Assembly (NCBI GenBank): GCA_017960905.1
Contig: JAGCYH010000041.1
Location: 62,001-126,000, forward strand
Length of the DNA stretch: 64,000 bases
Source: Bacteroidales bacterium
GTDB taxonomy: Bacteria; Bacteroidota; Bacteroidia; Bacteroidales; Marinilabiliaceae
Direction: 5' to 3'
In this document: piece by piece, positions 52,088-60,731 of the stretch
Layout of the letters: each line of letters starts with the position of its first letter
How positions within the stretch are numbered: the stretch's first letter is position 1
Notes under the pieces: generated by a model
The model's input: the letters and a program-made list of their open reading frames with translations, nothing else
What the model was told of the DNA's origin: nothing
Databases searched by the model: none
Position numbers and translations under genes: made by a program

Positions 52088-53173
52088 ATGAAAGTTTTTA
52101 ATGTGATTTCTACAGCCGTTTTTTTATCAGTTGCTGGCACAATAGCCTACAAACTGATTTCGGCTGATAATGAATATTATGCGACAGTCAATCCGCAGAT
52201 TCGCACCATTGAGGAAAAAACACGCATTCCTGGCAATGTGTATCCCATAAAAGAAATCGAGATAAAATCACAAATATCAGGCATATTGGAAGATATAAAG
52301 GTTAAAGTTGGCGATTTTGTTGTCACAAACCAACCTGTCGCCACTATCAAACTTGTGCCCAATTCATCTGATGTCGAGAATCTGCGCAGCAATGTTGAAC
52401 TGACAAGAATAACCTACGAGAACAGGAAAAACGAGTATGAGCGGGCCAAAACGCTATTCGACAAAAAAGTTATAGCCAAAGCCGAGTTTGAGAGCATTGA
52501 AAAAGAGTTTTCGCAAGTAACAGAGCAGTACCGCACCGCGCAAAACCTGTATAACATTTCAAGCCGCGGCTATACTGATGGAAGCGATATGGCCAATGTT
52601 GTTAAATCGAGTACCAACGGCACCATAATAGACATCCCTATAGAGGAGGGCGCATCGGTGATTGAGCGCAACAATTACAATCAAGGCACTACTGTGGCCG
52701 TGCTGGCGGCAATGAACCGCTTTGTCTTTCGTGCACAGGTAGCCGAGCAGTATCTGCGGTATATCAGTTACGGAACAAAAGTAACACTGACGTTCAACGC
52801 CTACGATTCGTTGCAGGTGGTGGCGCAAGTAACCAAAGTCTCGGCCAAAGGAACGCAAGTGAACGGCGTGATGCGCTATACCATCGACGCGGAGTTTGAG
52901 ATAACCGACTCAATGCCGACCATACGTTCAGGGTATTCGGCAACGGCTGAGTTTGTGCTGAACCGTCGCGACAGCGTTGTGGCCATCGAGGAACGTTTCA
53001 TCCGCTTTTCAGGCGATACCGCATACGTCAACACCAAAGACACCAACACAAACAAACCTTATCGGGTTTACATAAACACAGGCATTTCAGATGGTGTTTT
53101 CTGTGAAGTGACTGACGGATTGAATGTCCGTGACAATGTTATTACACGCGATATTGACAAAGACAATGATTGA
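52088..53173 (+). CDS. MacA/HlyD-type membrane fusion protein of the island
   Basis: 361 aa. N-terminal membrane anchor (about 5-24), split lipoyl-like domain (IKSQISGILEDIKVKVGDFV and the later SSTNGTIIDIPIEEGASVIE), alpha-helical hairpin about 97-150, and a beta-barrel domain. It links the MacB permease to an outer-membrane factor. It overlaps the ATPase gene by 8 bases. Paralog of the protein at 58409. No TolC gene follows in this operon. Confidence 0.88.
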   Translation: MKVFNVISTAVFLSVAGTIAYKLISADNEYYATVNPQIRTIEEKTRIPGNVYPIKEIEIKSQISGILEDIKVKVGDFVVTNQPVATIKLVPNSSDVENLRSNVELTRITYENRKNEYERAKTLFDKKVIAKAEFESIEKEFSQVTEQYRTAQNLYNISSRGYTDGSDMANVVKSSTNGTIIDIPIEEGASVIERNNYNQGTTVAVLAAMNRFVFRAQVAEQYLRYISYGTKVTLTFNAYDSLQVVAQVTKVSAKGTQVNGVMRYTIDAEFEITDSMPTIRSGYSATAEFVLNRRDSVVAIEERFIRFSGDTAYVNTKDTNTNKPYRVYINTGISDGVFCEVTDGLNVRDNVITRDIDKDND

Positions 53174-53831
53174 GCTGCGCAATATATGCAAATCGTATAC
53201 CACGGCTTTCAACAAACTCGATGTGCTGAAAGGCATCAATCTGCGTATCGGGCAAGGCGAGATGGTTTCGATAATGGGTGCGTCGGGTTCTGGAAAATCA
53301 ACACTGCTTAACATTTTGGGGTTGCTTGACAAATACGATTCGGGCGAATACCTGATAAAAGGAACTTTGATGCAGAACCTGTCGTTTACTGAAGCCGCCC
53401 GCTACCGCAACCGCATATTGGGATTCGTGTTTCAGTCGGCAAACCTTATCAACTATAAGAACATAGTTGAGAATGTCGCCTTACCGTTGTTTTATAGGGG
53501 TATCGGGCAAAAAGAGCGCAACCGTCAGGCTCTCGATTGTCTCGACAAATTCGGACTACGCAATTGGGCAACACATTTCCCGAACGAACTCAGCGGCGGA
53601 CAAAAGCAACGGGTTGCCATTGCTCGGGCTATAATAACAAATCCGGATATTATCCTTGCCGACGAACCAACTGGTCAGCTCGATTCTTCAACAACTACAG
53701 AAGTACTGCGGATTTTGCAAGACATCAACAAACAAGGGAAAACCATTGTGCTTGTTACTCACGAAGTTTTTATAGCCCAACAGACAAGCCAGATAATAAA
53801 AATAAAAGATGGTGTGATTATTGATTCATAA
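53166..53831 (+). CDS. MacB-type ABC ATPase of the island
   Basis: 221 aa from the ATG at 53166, which begins [11 protein letters not shown]; this overlaps the MFP stop by 8 bases. Walker [14 protein letters not shown], signature [16 protein letters not shown], Walker [15 protein letters not shown], switch His in VLVTHEVF. LolD/MacB family. With the permease at 50828 it makes a two-plus-two MacB complex in which ATPase and permease are separate chains. Confidence 0.93.
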   Translation: MIELRNICKSYTTAFNKLDVLKGINLRIGQGEMVSIMGASGSGKSTLLNILGLLDKYDSGEYLIKGTLMQNLSFTEAARYRNRILGFVFQSANLINYKNIVENVALPLFYRGIGQKERNRQALDCLDKFGLRNWATHFPNELSGGQKQRVAIARAIITNPDIILADEPTGQLDSSTTTEVLRILQDINKQGKTIVLVTHEVFIAQQTSQIIKIKDGVIIDS

Positions 53832-53843
53832 AATAATGTTGAA

Positions 53844-55049
53844 ATGAGTTTTAAATTGTATTTAATCGCTTTCTCTCTGCTATGCGCACCTTATTGTTTA
53901 TGCCAAAATAAACTGCAAATGGCGTTAGAATTAGCAGGAAGTAATCGGTATCAAATGGAACGTGTTCTCAGACACTTCCAAAATGAGCCGCAAAAACTTT
54001 CGGCTGCCGAGTTTTTGATTTGTAATATGCCTGCGCATCACAACACATATGGCTATGAAAATGCACAATCAGATGCACAAACAATAACTGCTAGTTTCAT
54101 TATTGACGTAGTGGATAAAACATTTTGGCAGTGGAAAAACTGCCAATGGGCGCAGCACTTAACCTTTGACGAATATTTGGAATGGATTCTGCCATACAAA
54201 GTTGCGGAAACACAGCAACTTGATCTCTGGCGCGATACTCTTTCGGCTTTTTTATCTAATCTTATTAACCGAACACCCCATGACGATGATGAGTATAACA
54301 CCGCTACTAAAGTTACTGAAGTCGTCAGAACAGCGTTACGTGAGAAATATGGATATCTAATAGATGATAATGGCCGAAGTTCGCTTACAAGTATAAAGGA
54401 TTTACAAAAGTTGAAGCCGTCAACTACAGGCTACTACTCGCAACTTTTGGTTATGGCATGTCGAAGCGTTGGGGTACCTTCCGTTCTTGATGAGAGTGCT
54501 TTAGGCGGCCGCATTCCAACAACAATGACCATTGACAAAGAATATAAGACAGCGACTTTGTGGCCTGTAATTCTTTCAAGTAAGGGAATAGAAGAGCCTA
54601 TTGCCAATGATATTTCAAACGAAGAAAGTTACGGTTTTTTCCCTTACGACAAGTGTCCTAAAGTTTATCGTAATACTTTTGCTATCAATCCAGAACGATG
54701 GGAATACACCAAAAATACAAAGTCCCCGTTCTCTATTAATCTATGCAAGATTGATGTAACTGATAAATACTTTCTTTCATCGGATTTGATAATAAAAATT
54801 GATGAAAAGCTTGCTCAACAGTTAACCGATCAATATGTTTTTATCGCTGCTGAAGTATATGGAAATGATGTCAAACATAACGATTGGATAATTGTCGATT
54901 TCGGTGTCATGAAAAACAATAATGCATTTTTCAACAAAATGGGCAGAGATATTAATTACATGGTTTTGGGTTGTATTGGCAAAAAACTTATACCTATATG
55001 CGAGCCATTTTCATTGCATAAGAATGGCAAGATAGAACTATTAAAATAA
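53844..55049 (+). CDS. Transglutaminase-like paralog without catalytic residues
   Basis: 401 aa. Signal peptide 1-20 (APYCLCQ). Throughout its length it parallels the next protein: LELAGSNRYQMERVLRHFQN, NCQWAQHLTFDEYLEWILPY, and CRSVGVPSV. Alignment on the shared RSVG puts Thr195 where the next protein has its catalytic Cys234, and Trp240 where it has His270. So this copy should be inactive as a transglutaminase or protease and may bind the same target. It lacks the C-terminal discoidin-like domain. It starts 12 bases after the MacB-type ATPase and 7 bases before its paralog, so it appears to be in the export operon. Confidence 0.7.
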   Translation: MSFKLYLIAFSLLCAPYCLCQNKLQMALELAGSNRYQMERVLRHFQNEPQKLSAAEFLICNMPAHHNTYGYENAQSDAQTITASFIIDVVDKTFWQWKNCQWAQHLTFDEYLEWILPYKVAETQQLDLWRDTLSAFLSNLINRTPHDDDEYNTATKVTEVVRTALREKYGYLIDDNGRSSLTSIKDLQKLKPSTTGYYSQLLVMACRSVGVPSVLDESALGGRIPTTMTIDKEYKTATLWPVILSSKGIEEPIANDISNEESYGFFPYDKCPKVYRNTFAINPERWEYTKNTKSPFSINLCKIDVTDKYFLSSDLIIKIDEKLAQQLTDQYVFIAAEVYGNDVKHNDWIIVDFGVMKNNNAFFNKMGRDINYMVLGCIGKKLIPICEPFSLHKNGKIELLK

Positions 55050-55056
55050 TCTTAAC

Positions 55057-56994
55057 ATGAGAAAGTTGATTTGCTTTTTATTCGCTATTCTGACTTTTGT
55101 TGCTTGTCATCGTGATAAAACGTTGTTAGAAGATGCGTTGTCTCAAGCCGGTCGTAATAGGCCTGAATTGGAAAAGGTTTTGGAACACTACCAGAATGAC
55201 CCAGAAAAACTTGCGGCCGCAAGGTTCCTAATCATCAATATGTCAGAACATTACTCTTACTCATCTGATAAAATACACACTTTTTATGAACAGGCAATGA
55301 AAGTAATCTCTTCCGATTTGAGCATCGATGAGCAGATAGACTCTTTGGCCAACATCAAGAAAAATGACATTGGGAATTTGAAAACTGTTTCGGACATCTA
55401 TTTAATAACTGCCGACTACCTTATATATAGTATTGATAATGCATTTAACCAGTGGAAAGAACGTCAGTGGGCGCAGCATTTAACCTTTGATGAGTTCTGC
55501 GAGTGGCTTCTCCCCTACAAGGTTGTTGAATGTCAGGAATTTGATTATTGGCGCGATTCTTTGCCGCAAATGTTCGCCGATACTTTGTTGAAAATCACAG
55601 GAGTTAATGAGGGTGTTATGTACAACACAATTTACAGAGTGGAAGATATCGTTCGAAACGAGATGCTTCAGAAAATTCCTCGTAATGGACTTTACCGTGA
55701 CGGTGGTTATCCGTTGTTGAGTGTTTCAACAATGGCACGTATGACATTCGGGCATTGTGCAGATTATATCAATCTGATTGTTGCCACATACCGCAGTGTG
55801 GGTATTCCTGTAGTTATTGACAGGACACCATATTATGGACGGTTCAGAGCGGGTCACACATGGCATACAGTTTTAACAGATAGAGGTTGGCAGTTACCTT
55901 CGGCGTGGGATTTGGCAACCGTTCCCGGGCACAAGTTCTTCCCCTATGAACGCTTCCCTAAGGTGTACCGTCATACTTTCGCTATCAATCAGAAACGTAT
56001 GGAATTTCAGAAAGATGCGAAATATCCCTATCCGCTTCCTTTGTGTGAAGTAGATGTAACCGACAAATACACAAGGACTTCTGATATAAGTGTCGCGCTA
56101 AAACCCAATTGCATTTTAAATGATAAATACTGCTACATTGCCGTTTTCAACGGTCACGATGAAATATGGAGCGTTGTTGATTATGGAACAACTGATGGTG
56201 TCACAGCCAATTTCACAAATATAGGCCGTAACGTACTTTATATAGTTTTAAGTTTCGATAGACGCGGATTGCGTACAATTAGTAATCCTTTTATTCTACA
56301 CCCTGACGGAAGTATTGAATATATTTTGAGTGACAAAGAGAAATTACGCAATATCATAATTCGAAGGAAATACTATGAATCAGCTAATGTAGTCGATAAG
56401 CGGAGACGAATATTAGGAGCCAAAATACAATGCGCAAATCTTCCAGATTTTTCAGATGCTATAACTTTGCACACAATCGAGACCACTAGCATCCCTGACA
56501 AATTAGCTTTACCTACAGAATACAAACGACGTTATTGGCGATATTTTGCAGCTGACGAAACGTACGGCAGTATTGCAGAATTGGCTTTTTTCGATTCCGA
56601 CAAACAACAACTATCTGGAAAACCGATTGCATGTGAATGGGCTAATAGTGCTGCCATTAAAAATGCTTTTGATGATGGTTGGTTAACGAATTTTGAGACA
56701 TCAGAACCTAACGGTAATTGGGTAGGGATGGATATGGAGCATCCTATAAATGTCTCGTTTGTCCGAATTGTGCCCCGTAGCGATGATAATGATGTATGTC
56801 CTGGAAATGAATACGAATTACGTTATTGGGATGGTGATAGATGGGTTTCCACAGGCCGCAAAACCGCAAACGACAATAGCTTACTATTCGATAGTATTCC
56901 TTCTGGAACATTGCTTTGGCTTAAGAATTACACTCGCGGATGGGACGAGCGTCCATTCAGAATCGATAGTGTAGGAAATATTGAATGGCGATGA
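55057..56994 (+). CDS. Transglutaminase-like lipoprotein with C-terminal discoidin-like domain
   Basis: 645 aa. Lipoprotein signal with C17 (LTFVACHRD). Helical N-terminal domain to about 200, then a transglutaminase-like core: C234 in FGHCADYINLIVATYRSVG, H267/H270 in GHTWHTVL, and D285 in PSAWDLA. A beta-rich middle follows, and about 490-645 a domain like the F5/8 type C (discoidin) fold (YWRYFAADETYGSIAELAFF, GNWVGMDMEHPINVSFVRIV). It may cut or cross-link peptide or protein at the cell surface; a role in peptide maturation or immunity is an inference. Last gene of the island. Confidence 0.75.
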   Translation: MRKLICFLFAILTFVACHRDKTLLEDALSQAGRNRPELEKVLEHYQNDPEKLAAARFLIINMSEHYSYSSDKIHTFYEQAMKVISSDLSIDEQIDSLANIKKNDIGNLKTVSDIYLITADYLIYSIDNAFNQWKERQWAQHLTFDEFCEWLLPYKVVECQEFDYWRDSLPQMFADTLLKITGVNEGVMYNTIYRVEDIVRNEMLQKIPRNGLYRDGGYPLLSVSTMARMTFGHCADYINLIVATYRSVGIPVVIDRTPYYGRFRAGHTWHTVLTDRGWQLPSAWDLATVPGHKFFPYERFPKVYRHTFAINQKRMEFQKDAKYPYPLPLCEVDVTDKYTRTSDISVALKPNCILNDKYCYIAVFNGHDEIWSVVDYGTTDGVTANFTNIGRNVLYIVLSFDRRGLRTISNPFILHPDGSIEYILSDKEKLRNIIIRRKYYESANVVDKRRRILGAKIQCANLPDFSDAITLHTIETTSIPDKLALPTEYKRRYWRYFAADETYGSIAELAFFDSDKQQLSGKPIACEWANSAAIKNAFDDGWLTNFETSEPNGNWVGMDMEHPINVSFVRIVPRSDDNDVCPGNEYELRYWDGDRWVSTGRKTANDNSLLFDSIPSGTLLWLKNYTRGWDERPFRIDSVGNIEWR

Positions 56995-57087
56995 TTTTTA
57001 CAAGCAATAGGAACGGGTTGAATATTAATCCATTCGCCCTCAATAATGAAAGTTATAATATTTTTTCAAAATTTTTTCTCAAAAAAA

Positions 57088-57144
57088 TTTGCACGAAAAG
57101 AAAAAAAGTAGATACATTTGCACTGTGATAGTAAGCTATAACAG
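57088..57144 (+). promoter_or_regulatory. Promoter and operator of the MacB-TolC export operon
   Basis: TTTG at 57088-57091, 21 bases, TACATTTG at 57113-57120, then the palindrome CTGTGATA-GTAAGC-TATAACAG (57123-57144) over the expected start site, followed by TATAACGA. The same palindrome, perfect, lies in the same place before the gene at 62338. A site overlapping +1 implies a repressor. Confidence 0.78.
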
Positions 57145-57163
57145 TATAACGATTTTTTGAGTT

Positions 57164-58396
57164 ATGATAGATTTGATAAGTGAAATAATAGAGTCGATAC
57201 GACGAAACCCGTCGCGAGCCATATTGTCGAGCATAGGCATCTCGTGGGGCATATTCATACTGGTGCTGCTCATAGGCGTGGGCAACGGACTGAGCGACGG
57301 CGTGATAAAGCTCTTCTCGGGCTTTTCGCAAAGTGCCACTTACGTGGCAACTTCGTCGGTATCGGTAGGTTACAAGTCGACGGCGGTAGGCAAGCAGATA
57401 CGCCTCGAGCAGAGCGACTTGGATTATCTGGCACGTAACGTGCCAGAAATCAGCGATATATCGCCTGTGGTGAGTACGTCGGCCTTGGTGAACAACGGAC
57501 AGCACCGAGGAATGTTCACCATAAACGCTGTTGCGCCGAGCTACTTCAACATAAAGCTGACCGAGATAGAGAGCGGGCGATTGCTCAATCAGCTCGACTT
57601 CGCGCAAAACCGCAAGGTGGTGCTTATCGGTTCGAACGTCGCCGAGGTGGTCTTCCCGCACGAATATCCTATAGGCAAGACACTTAGCTTCGGCAACGCG
57701 ACTTATACGGTCGTTGGGCTTATAGAGAACACAATGCTCAGCAGTTTGATGGGCGGCGACGCGCAGGCCGTGTATGTGCCGTATTCGACTTTCATAACGA
57801 CAAATGCCGACGCGAAGAAGTTCCAGGTGTTCTATTTCTCAACGAAAACCGACAAGACCGCCAAAGAGATAAACGACCGCGTGAGGGAGTTGCTGGCGTA
57901 TAGATTCCAATTTAGTAAAAACGATAATAATGTGCTGTATTTCAGTAGTTTGGAAGAACAAGTGTCGGCGTTCAACTCGCTATTCGACCTGATAAACGAC
58001 TTCATGTGGTTTGTGGGCATAAGCACACTGATAAGCGGTGTGATAGGCATAGGCAACATTATGTATTCGACTGCAAAAGAGCGCACTAAAGAGATAGGCA
58101 TCCGCAAAGCCATGGGCGCTACATCGAGTCAGGTAAAGACAATGTTCATCTTCGAGTCGATAGGTCTGACGGCCTTTGCCGGAATGATAGGCATGGCGTT
58201 TGGCTGGGCGTTGCTGCAACTTATTGCGCTGTTTATCAGCGAGGACTCGCTGATAATGGCCAAGCCGAGTATCGACTTGTCGGTGGCGGCGTCGGCGCTG
58301 ATGGTGCTGGTGGTGTCGGGCGTTATTGCTGGGCTACGCCCTGCAATATACGCGTCGAACCTGAACCCTATAGATGCATTACGTGTTGAAAATTAA
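57164..58396 (+). CDS. MacB-type ABC permease of the TolC operon
   Basis: 410 aa. Same layout as the island permease: N-terminal helix in SSIGISWGIFILVLLIGVGN, periplasmic domain about 45-280, and three C-terminal helices with KERTKEIGIRKAMGATSSQV. Opens an operon permease-MFP-Yip1-ATPase-TolC, a full tripartite pump. GC content is higher than in the island, so this looks like the resident copy from which, or alongside which, the island set arose. Substrate unknown. Confidence 0.9.
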   Translation: MIDLISEIIESIRRNPSRAILSSIGISWGIFILVLLIGVGNGLSDGVIKLFSGFSQSATYVATSSVSVGYKSTAVGKQIRLEQSDLDYLARNVPEISDISPVVSTSALVNNGQHRGMFTINAVAPSYFNIKLTEIESGRLLNQLDFAQNRKVVLIGSNVAEVVFPHEYPIGKTLSFGNATYTVVGLIENTMLSSLMGGDAQAVYVPYSTFITTNADAKKFQVFYFSTKTDKTAKEINDRVRELLAYRFQFSKNDNNVLYFSSLEEQVSAFNSLFDLINDFMWFVGISTLISGVIGIGNIMYSTAKERTKEIGIRKAMGATSSQVKTMFIFESIGLTAFAGMIGMAFGWALLQLIALFISEDSLIMAKPSIDLSVAASALMVLVVSGVIAGLRPAIYASNLNPIDALRVEN

Positions 58397-58408
58397 TAAT
58401 TTACAGAT

Positions 58409-59473
58409 ATGAAAAAATCAAGTGTAATAGCAATTGTGCTGCTTGTGATAACGGTAGGTTACATCTACATACGCAGCAGCAATCGGAAGGACAACATGCG
58501 CTACGAGACAACGTACGCTCAGATGCGCGACATAGAGCAGTCGATAATAGTTTCAGGCGCCATCGAGCCGCTGAAAGAGATTGACATAAAATCGACCATC
58601 TCGGGCGTGCTTGAGGAGCTGCTCGTGAAGGTGGGCGACGATGTTACTATGGGTCAGCCCATTGCGCGTGTGCAATATGTGAAAGACCCTATGGAGTACA
58701 AACGCCTCGTGAACGAACTCGACCGCGCCAAGACGCGGCTCGAAAATGCTCAGACGAGTTTCGATCGCATACAGAAACTCTTTGACAGTGAGGTTGTTTC
58801 GGCCGAAGAGTATGAGTCGTCGCTCAACAATCTGAAACTTGTAAGGTCGGAGTACGAGACGACCTCGTCGGAGCTTAACATGCTCAAAGGCAAGTACGAA
58901 GGCGACATGGTATCGAACATCATCAAAGCCACCAACAACGGCACAATACTCGACTTGCCGGTGAAAGAGGGCGGTTCGGTGATGGCGCGCGGTACGTTGA
59001 GCGAAGGCTCAACGATAGCGCGCATAGCCGACATGCGTCAGCTCGTCTTCAAAGGCGACGTGCCCGAAAACGACGTGCTGAAGCTGCATGTGGGCTCGGC
59101 TGTAACTTGCTCTATGATAATTCGCGACGACCTCAACGTCGGCGGCACACTGTCGCTTATAGCACCGAAAGGTGCTATAACCAACGGCATAGCATACTAC
59201 GAGGTAACAGCCGACCTGCAGATTCCCGACTCGTGCCGCTCGTCGATAAAAGCGGGCTGCACAGCCAACATGCACATTGTTACCGACCGTCGGAGCAACG
59301 TAGTTGCTCTCGACGAGAAATACTTCCAATTCAGCTACGACTCGGTATACGTTGAGGTGCGCGCCCCCGACAACACCTTCAAACGCCGCGACCTGACGCT
59401 CGGCATCAGCGACGGCATTTATACCGAGATTGTCGCCGGACTCGATACTCTCGATGAAATAAAAGTAAACTAA
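58409..59473 (+). CDS. MacA/HlyD-type membrane fusion protein of the TolC operon
   Basis: 354 aa. N-terminal membrane anchor (VIAIVLLVITVGYIYI), lipoyl-like halves (IKSTISGVLEELLVKVGDDV and KATNNGTILDLPVKEGGSVM), helical hairpin about 95-150, and beta-barrel. Adapter between the MacB-type permease and TolC. 12 bases after the permease gene; 35 bases before the Yip1-like gene. Confidence 0.92.
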   Translation: MKKSSVIAIVLLVITVGYIYIRSSNRKDNMRYETTYAQMRDIEQSIIVSGAIEPLKEIDIKSTISGVLEELLVKVGDDVTMGQPIARVQYVKDPMEYKRLVNELDRAKTRLENAQTSFDRIQKLFDSEVVSAEEYESSLNNLKLVRSEYETTSSELNMLKGKYEGDMVSNIIKATNNGTILDLPVKEGGSVMARGTLSEGSTIARIADMRQLVFKGDVPENDVLKLHVGSAVTCSMIIRDDLNVGGTLSLIAPKGAITNGIAYYEVTADLQIPDSCRSSIKAGCTANMHIVTDRRSNVVALDEKYFQFSYDSVYVEVRAPDNTFKRRDLTLGISDGIYTEIVAGLDTLDEIKVN

Positions 59474-59508
59474 CGAATTGATTATTAACAATTTAAAAAT
59501 ATATAATT

Positions 59509-60075
59509 ATGGACAGATTAATTGATAAACTGGTAAAACTGCCAAAATGGAACGCACTAATCGTTTTGGTAATCTACGCTCTGCTGACTGGCGAGCTGTC
59601 GTCGACAATACTGACATTTTCGCTGCCGATGCAGATTCCCGAAGAATCGATGGGAGTGATAACCGTAGTTCTGCTTGTGGGTTGCCTTATAGGCGCTGTG
59701 CTCTCGTGGGTGCTTATGGCCGCGCTGGTGTTCGTCGCAGCTGTGATATTCTCGGGCAAAGGCAAATTCAAGGATTTGCTCTTCTGCTCGACATATTTCT
59801 ACATTATTCCAATTCTCGCAATGCCGTTCGCAATTTACTTTATGAGTGATGTTTACGTACCGAAAGGCGCCAATGTGTTGGAGTTCCTGCAGACTAACGA
59901 AAACTTCAGGATAGCATCGCTGATAAACAACTTTGCGAGCGTGCCAGTGTATGTTATGTTTATATTTGCCGTAAGGCGAATATTCGGGCTTAGTAACTGG
60001 AAATCAATAGTTTGCGCCGCCATTCCGGCAGCATTGCTTGTAGCTTTGCCATTAATACTTCAAGCGGTACAATGA
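59509..60075 (+). CDS. Yip1-like membrane protein of the TolC operon
   Basis: 188 aa, five membrane helices (NALIVLVIYALLTGELSSTI, GVITVVLLVGCLIGAVLSWV, YFYIIPILAMPFAIYFM, ASVPVYVMFIFAVRRIFG, AAIPAALLVALPLILQ). Fits the Yip1 fold, often seen beside MacAB genes in Bacteroidota, with no proven function. Its stop overlaps the start of the ATPase gene. Counterpart of 46917-47534 in the island. Confidence 0.65.
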   Translation: MDRLIDKLVKLPKWNALIVLVIYALLTGELSSTILTFSLPMQIPEESMGVITVVLLVGCLIGAVLSWVLMAALVFVAAVIFSGKGKFKDLLFCSTYFYIIPILAMPFAIYFMSDVYVPKGANVLEFLQTNENFRIASLINNFASVPVYVMFIFAVRRIFGLSNWKSIVCAAIPAALLVALPLILQAVQ

Positions 60076-60731
60076 TGCTTACGCTTTCGAAAATAAATAA
60101 GACGTACACTGGCGGCACATCGCTTCACGTGCTGAAAGATGTGGATATGAGCGTTGCCGAAGGCGAGATGGTGGCCATTATGGGCGCATCGGGCTCGGGC
60201 AAATCTACGCTGCTCAACATCATCGGGCTGCTCGACAGCTACGACAGCGGCGAGTACTGGCTCGACGGTACGCTCATCAGAGACCTCACCGACAAGCAGT
60301 CGGCCGCCATACGAAACCGAAAAATCGGTTTCGTCTATCAGTCGTTCAACCTGATACAGTATAAAAACGCGCTCGAGAACATCGCCTTACCGCTTTATTA
60401 TCAAGGCGTTGGGCGAAGAAAACGAGAGCTCTTGGCAACCGAATACATTGAGAAGGTCGGTCTGCGCGAATGGGCCACTCACAAGCCCAACGAGCTCTCG
60501 GGCGGTCAGAAACAGCGCATTGCCATTGCCCGCGCTTTGGTCACGCGACCTAAAATAGTACTGGCCGACGAGCCCACAGGCGCGTTGGACAGCGTTACCT
60601 CGGTGGAGATAATGAAGCTTTTGCGCGAAGCCAACAGCGAAGGCATGACGATACTGATAGTTACTCACGACAAGAACGTAGCAGACTCAACAGACAGAAT
60701 AATAAATGTGAAAGATGGGAAAGTATTTTAG
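60072..60731 (+). CDS. MacB-type ABC ATPase of the TolC operon
   Basis: 219 aa. Start at the ATG at 60072 or the next at 60075, both overlapping the Yip1 stop. Walker [14 protein letters not shown], signature [16 protein letters not shown], Walker B IVLADEPTGALDS, switch His in LIVTHDKN. Close paralog of 53166-53831. Its 3' end overlaps the TolC gene by 17 bases, so the export parts are translationally linked. Confidence 0.93.
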   Translation: MMLTLSKINKTYTGGTSLHVLKDVDMSVAEGEMVAIMGASGSGKSTLLNIIGLLDSYDSGEYWLDGTLIRDLTDKQSAAIRNRKIGFVYQSFNLIQYKNALENIALPLYYQGVGRRKRELLATEYIEKVGLREWATHKPNELSGGQKQRIAIARALVTRPKIVLADEPTGALDSVTSVEIMKLLREANSEGMTILIVTHDKNVADSTDRIINVKDGKVF

